Shown one piece after another: positions 59,591 to 64,000 of a stretch of 64,000 nt of DNA. How positions within the stretch are numbered: the first letter of the stretch is position 1; every line of letters starts with the position of its first letter. The stretch is from Halichondria panicea. Its lineage: Eukaryota > Porifera > Demospongiae > Suberitida > Halichondriidae. The translations under genes and the position numbers were made by a program. The stretch spans positions 5,642,042 to 5,706,041 of the forward strand of contig NC_087377.1 in the NCBI RefSeq assembly GCF_963675165.1, written 5' to 3'. The notes below the pieces were generated by a model. It saw nothing but the letters and a program-made list of their open reading frames with translations. It made no database searches and was not told the origin of the DNA.

Positions 59591-60879
59591 TAAAACAAGA
59601 AAATACAGAATAAATAACAATTTTCTTTAAACGTTCATAATTATAATTAAAATGACTTATACTATTTCCTACAGGTAACGCAGACCCCAGAGCTATCTTG
59701 ACACCATCTTCGTTACCTAGCAACTGACTACCCCCACTAATTAGCAATTGTTTACAAACATTCACAATTATGTACACAAATAACATTGTATGAGGGCACG
59801 GAGTGGCTAAAGACACTAAATAAGTGTGTTCAATCAGGAGAGAAATTCTCTGCAAGGTCGTATCACCTCTCACTCAACAAGGCCATAAGCATTGATATTC
59901 TCACTGTCTAGCTACTCTAGAACCTCACTGAAGTGGTACTACAAAACATTACCAAACGGTCACTTTTCTTTCGACATTACTGTACGAAGCGTACCTTGAG
60001 GCAGCATATTAAAGATACCACGTGAAAGAACAGCTCAATGCTCAATGCGCATGTGCTAGCTGGTACCTACAGCGTGCATAGTGAATTTTTGAAAATGACC
60101 ACTAGAGTGGCCATCATATGACGGCTTCAACGGAGAAAGGACACCTTCAATCTTTCAAAGATCTATTCCAGTGCAACATCACACCAAAAATTACGAGGAC
60201 TACGCACATCTAAATAGCGTATGAGCTACAAAACTGTTCAGTAACAAGCCAGGTACAGAAAGACCTTTTATTGCATTCTTTGAAACCACAAGATTGAAAA
60301 ATAGTCCAACGCCCACTAACTACTTCCTGTATACCTTCCGCAGTAAAATTGTGTTGAGCTGGCACACCCTTTTACATTGAAGTCATTATGCGTTTTTGCA
60401 GCCTCTGTATTCTGCAATGCATGCGCTATTATTCTAAAGGAAGTTTGTGAAATATTGCAGTAAGAGCTACGCAATGGTTTTTGTCCCAGAGAGTGTTTGT
60501 CAACTGTCAGTGAGCTAGCTGGTCTTGAAGATACCTATTTTACACACAGAAAGTGCAGTATAGTGCATGCAGTAGTAGTAGATCTAAGAAGTAAACTAAT
60601 GTGGTGGAACATCTCCTCTGCAGATACCTATTATGTATATAGATGTTTCATCATTGAACAGTCTGCGAGAGTGTTTTTTGAGTATGGTAAAGCCAAAGAG
60701 TTGGAACAATGATTTATTTATGGTTCAAATTGATAAAGCCTTCAAGATAGCCGAAGCCAAACCCACCTCGCATCTACAAGCATGTTTGGATATTTTACCA
60801 CTCGTGTGGGCACACAGTCATGATGCATTGGTGGTTTTACGATTGGGCAGGAAGCCAGGCAGTAAACAACCAGCTATGA
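59591..60879. other. No gene recognised
   Basis: A frame at 60633-60914 may contain an upstream part of the transposase that follows (LQACLDILPLVWAHSHDALV), but I see no clear motif. The rest is AT-rich without domain. Confidence 0.3.
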
Positions 60880-61224
60880 AAGACACCACTTGGCCACAAA
60901 AGATGGTTGGATGATGGCACACCTAAAGGGGCATAAACACAGCTAAAATTGGAAGATATGAAAATTATTCTCAGCTGCCACGATTATTTTAAAAACGAGA
61001 AAAGTGCCTTGCACCAAAATCTGGAGGCCAAAGGTCACACTGTTTTGTATGTTCCAAAGTTCCACTGTGAGCTCAACGGTATTGAGCGTGTATGGGGGCA
61101 CGCCAAGTGGACTATGAGAGAGAGCAACATCATCTTGAACAATAATTTCTTGTTTTCTCAAACGATTCCAGACACATGCAAACCACACATTATAAATTAT
61201 TTGCACCATCTCAGTAGAAACTGA
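60880..61224 (+). pseudogene. DDE-superfamily transposase C-terminal fragment
   Basis: A short LDDGTPKGA motif in one frame is followed from 60943 by MEDMKIILSCHDYFKNEKSA, then VPKFHCELNGIERVWGHAKW and RESNIILNNN. DFxxxKSxLxxxxxxxGHxxxFxPKFHCELNxIExxWGxxK is the end of a DDE endonuclease family common in invertebrates and fungi; Glu in the IERVW segment is the probable third catalytic residue. The upstream part with the first two Asp was not identified. Confidence 0.65.
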
Positions 61225-61719
61225 AATGCCACCAGAGAATATTTCGTGATTGGTTTGCACAAAAAATGGGTGGTTAGCTAGTAAAACCACTACAATTTCT
61301 CTACCCTCACGTGCAGCTTATTCAAGTAGATAATTTTATACGTTGCCTACATGATTAAATTTTATATTTTTTTAAACGATTGATCATCGGATCAAAAAGA
61401 AGATTAAAACTGCATCAGAAATACTGACCAAACATTAATTTGGCCTAGGCTTAATGCTAGTGTTTTATACGTACTGCTCAACTTTTATGAAATTACAACT
61501 AAAACGTATATTAATTGTTAGCTTGAACGTAGGTAATGTCGCTCATAAACTTAAAACGGCACCACGCGGGATGCATTTTCTGGAGAAGTGAAACTTAAGG
61601 TTGGAGGTGAGCGTACTACTTATGCCGATTTAAAGCTAGTACACTGATAATAAAAAGACACATGCACACTAAGTGTCATGCATAAACTTATTCAGCAAAG
61701 AAAAGTACAAAGCATACAG
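61225..61719. other. No gene recognised
   Basis: AT-rich spacer between the DDE fragment and the BEN gene. A 5' exon of the BEN gene may lie here but was not found. Confidence 0.4.
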
Positions 61720-63458
61720 AGAAATATTTCCTTGTCGAGTGGTCTTGTGACAAAACTGTCACTGTTGTTCAAGAAAAACACATCCGGCGGATCCATACTC
61801 AGAATGATATTACTGAAGGCACAGCGTACCCGGTTAAATATGGGAGCAAATACCTTGATGCGACTGTACTTGCTATAGGTACGTTATAATATCTGTACTG
61901 ATACTAGCATAAGCTTGTGCATGTGTAGAGAACGATTTACAAGGCACACATTACTATCTTTGATTTTGTTCACAGGAACAGAAGAAGACATAAAAAAGTT
62001 TGAGCAAGAATACCAGCAGCCTGATGAAGAAGAGAAGACTGAAGAACCACCCAAGAAAAGATTGAAAAAGCAGGACGCAAACAAAGAAAATACTCCTAAA
62101 CAACAGAAAAAAAAGAAAACGAAGGAACCTACAAAGAGAAAAACAAAAGAACTTAAAACAAAAGAACCTAAACCACCTACAGGAGCTATTTTAACTGTGG
62201 GAGACCAACAGCCCCCAATAGACCTGACGAAGTCTGATTCTCCCCATCCCCTGCAAGATCCCACCCTCAGCCCAACTATATCGATGCAGAACATTCAAAA
62301 CCCTCCCACCCTCAGCCCGACGCAAAACAGTCAAAACCCTCCCATCCTCAGCCCGATGCAGAGCATTCAAAACCCAGTTAACCTCCAGAAAGATCTCACC
62401 CCCAGCCCTACTGTGTCCCAGACATCAAAACCACTGTTTTCACCGCTTTCTCCTAACCCTGACTGGTACAGCTCTGTCTATGGTAAGTACGTATAATATT
62501 ATACTTACATGTACCTGTGTGTGACTACTGACGTGACATGTATGCTTTTTTTTTTACAGATAACAATAACTCAACGAATATGGATATCAGTAACTCGCCG
62601 TCGCCCATCAACAACACTGTTGAATCTACTGAGCTCCTTTAAGCTAGACTTGACATTCATGAGTTACAGGAAAGGGTAGGAATTCTCGAGGACACTCTTA
62701 AGTCTGTACTGGAGCAGCTGGAGCGACAAGAGATGTATGGGCTTACAGCAGAATCCTACCTGCAACCGCGCATCATGACCTCATGACCTCAGACCCCACA
62801 CAGATATATCCAACCTAGCCAATTGAGATTGACCCAGACCCAGCAGCCACCTCAAAACCAGCCATATCAGAACCAGCCATATCAGAACCAGCAGCCATAT
62901 CAGAACCAGCCACCTCAGAACCAGCAGCCACCTCAAAACCAGCCACATCAGAACCAGCCATATCAGAACCAGCAGCCATATCAGAACCAGCAGCCACCTC
63001 AGAACCAGCAGCCACCTCAGAACCAGCAGCCACCTCAGCAGTCACCTCAAACTGATGGCACAGCTCCTAGCCCACTACCACTGCGCAAGGAAAAGTCTCT
63101 GAACAATGCCTTGCCATCATCAGAAATTAAGAAGAAGAACCTACAGCCAAAGACTACCACTTTGGCCCAAAACAAAAAGCTCCAATATGAAAGCAAGGCA
63201 CCAACCCTAGCATTGAGACTGGCAAGGCTTACATACTTTGGAGAAGATATAATGGCTAGATGTACACCCAATGGATGTCGAGATCAACCAGCACTTCCGA
63301 GGCAAGAACTCTTCGAACTTAAGTCTGAGATTTTTCGTATTTTCCCTGTGTACTGGTGCAATCCAGTAGGATTTGAAACTCTATGGGGAAACTGTCTTAC
63401 CTCAATTGAACAAGGTTGCAAAAGAATAAGGAGAGGAATGCAGCAACAAGAGAACTGA
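61720..63458 (+). pseudogene. Second BEN-domain gene, with coiled coil and Gln/Asn repeat; two in-frame stops
   Basis: Exons 61720-61878, 61976-62482 and 62560-63458 (GT/AG). The first holds YFLVEWSCDKTVTVVQEKHI and DATVLAIG, the second a long Lys/Glu/Pro-rich linker, the third a predicted coiled coil (LDIHELQERVGILEDTLKSV), a PYQNQQ-type repeat and a BEN domain: LARLTYFGEDIMARCTPNGC, FELKSEIFRIFP and GCKRIRRGM. The third exon has TAA at 62640 and TGA at 62784 in frame, so the gene is a pseudogene unless further splicing removes them. The N-terminal exon has no start codon of its own; a 5' exon is missing. Architecture matches the BEN gene at 36166-37549. Confidence 0.65.
62850..63042 (+). 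repeat. Codon-level repeat encoding Gln/Asn/Pro/Tyr
   Basis: Units of 12-15 bp, variants of CAGCCATATCAGAAC and CAGCCACCTCAGAAC, encode NQPYQNQQPPQNQ-type sequence. It stays in frame throughout. The minus strand shows an Ala/Gly/Ser frame that is only a shadow. Confidence 0.85.
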
Positions 63459-63699
63459 TGATTATTAATTTTCACAAGTTTTAGTTATTGCACACCTGTT
63501 TATTTTGCATACTTAATTAAATTTTAAATTGAATTATTGACTACACAATACTTTTTATTGACACATGAATACTTGTTACTATAGTAATGAAGAATGTATA
63601 CTTCAAGATTGAATGTACCGTATACATGACTTTATTTATGATTTAAAAAAACAATAACACCACTCAGTATAAAATTATACGTGTAATAATTATGTTTTG

Positions 63700-64000
63700 T
63701 CAGTAGCCAGTTGCTGCTCCTTGTAGCTCAATGACTCTGGGAAGTACCTTCTTTAGATGGCCAATGTACTTCTGGCATTTCGCAATAGTGACTGTTCTCC
63801 AAAATGTGTGTATACCGTCAATCAGTTCTTGCTTGCACTTGGGTTTGATTTCTCTTCTGAGAAACTCTTTGAGTTCATGCCATAAGTTTTCTATTGGGTT
63901 ACAGTCGGGGCTCTCGGGGGGTGTTTTCCACCAATTGACTCTGTTCGTTACCATGAACGCAGCAGCATGCCGTGATGTGTGCTTAGGGTCATTATGGTCA
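63700..64000 (-). CDS. Tc1/mariner transposase, C-terminal part, runs off the window
   Basis: The minus-strand frame from the window edge reads DHNDPKHTSRHAAAFM, then NWWKTPPESPDCNPIENLWH and ELKEFLRREIKPK, ending in GAATGY before TGA (63700-63702). DxNDPKHTS holds the second catalytic Asp and NPIENLW the third acidic residue, a Glu, as in Tc1. The frame is open over all 100 codons visible. The N-terminal DNA-binding part lies beyond 64000. It is the relative of the fragment at 43031-43192. Confidence 0.85.
   Translation of the reverse strand, partial: DHNDPKHTSRHAAAFMVTNRVNWWKTPPESPDCNPIENLWHELKEFLRREIKPKCKQELIDGIHTFWRTVTIAKCQKYIGHLKKVLPRVIELQGAATGY

Noticed and set aside
62815..63045. Minus-strand Ala/Gly/Ser/Glu frame
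   Set aside because: It is the antisense shadow of the in-frame Gln/Asn repeat of the BEN gene, which has motif support on the plus strand.

Overview
This is a 64 kb piece of a nuclear animal genome: one 23-exon conserved gene, a pair of spliced secreted-protein genes, and about 45 kb of transposable elements in every state from nearly intact to a few dozen recognisable residues. GT/AG introns, TATA boxes, a Folliculin-interacting protein (FNIP) gene, Mucin2/CILP-type WxxW secreted proteins, KDZ transposon genes and BEN-domain accessory genes fit an early-branching metazoan. A demosponge such as Amphimedon is my best guess, supported by the AT-rich introns full of TGTACATGTA and ATAATTAT strings, but this is inference and no species marker was seen.

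Layout. (1) 1-11.4 kb, + strand: most of an FNIP1/2 orthologue; only the N-terminal few tens of codons are missing, probably beyond the left edge. (2) 11.6-13.5 kb: small non-autonomous DNA elements, one with perfect flanking duplications. (3) 13.7-19.1 kb: a large inverted duplication carrying two divergent copies of a two-WxxW-domain secreted protein. The centre is a nested palindrome interrupted by a 200-N gap whose flanks are an 866-bp exact direct repeat, probably an unmerged assembly overlap. (4) 20.2-23.4 kb: a 3.2-kb element with about 90-bp inverted termini, integrase-type and other decayed genes, and a nested MITE. (5) 23.4-29.6 kb: remnants of Gypsy and DIRS/Ngaro-like retroelements, a Crypton-like DUF3504 fragment and an RPA-like OB-fold fragment.

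(6) 32.4-38.15 kb: the best-preserved mobile unit, a 5.76-kb CACTA-like (Tnp2-type) DNA transposon. Its 870-aa DDE transposase and a 326-aa BEN-domain protein are transcribed divergently from a 177-bp shared promoter interval, and both ends carry CACGTG-rich subterminal repeats, including an 82-bp tandem array. A rearranged derivative lies at 43.5-44.5 kb. A second BEN gene at 61.7-63.5 kb has the same N-terminal module with an intron splitting the same glycine codon.

(7) 40-64 kb: BEL/Pao, pogo-like, Merlin and Tc1/mariner remnants, a decayed large sponge/cnidarian-type repeat gene with PHD and SAP modules, a cysteine-rich CXC fragment, a multi-exon KDZ transposase gene with few lesions, minisatellites, and at the right edge the C-terminal part of a Tc1/mariner transposase. 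No tRNA, rRNA or CRISPR was recognised. Family names are from motif recognition by eye; nothing was searched.
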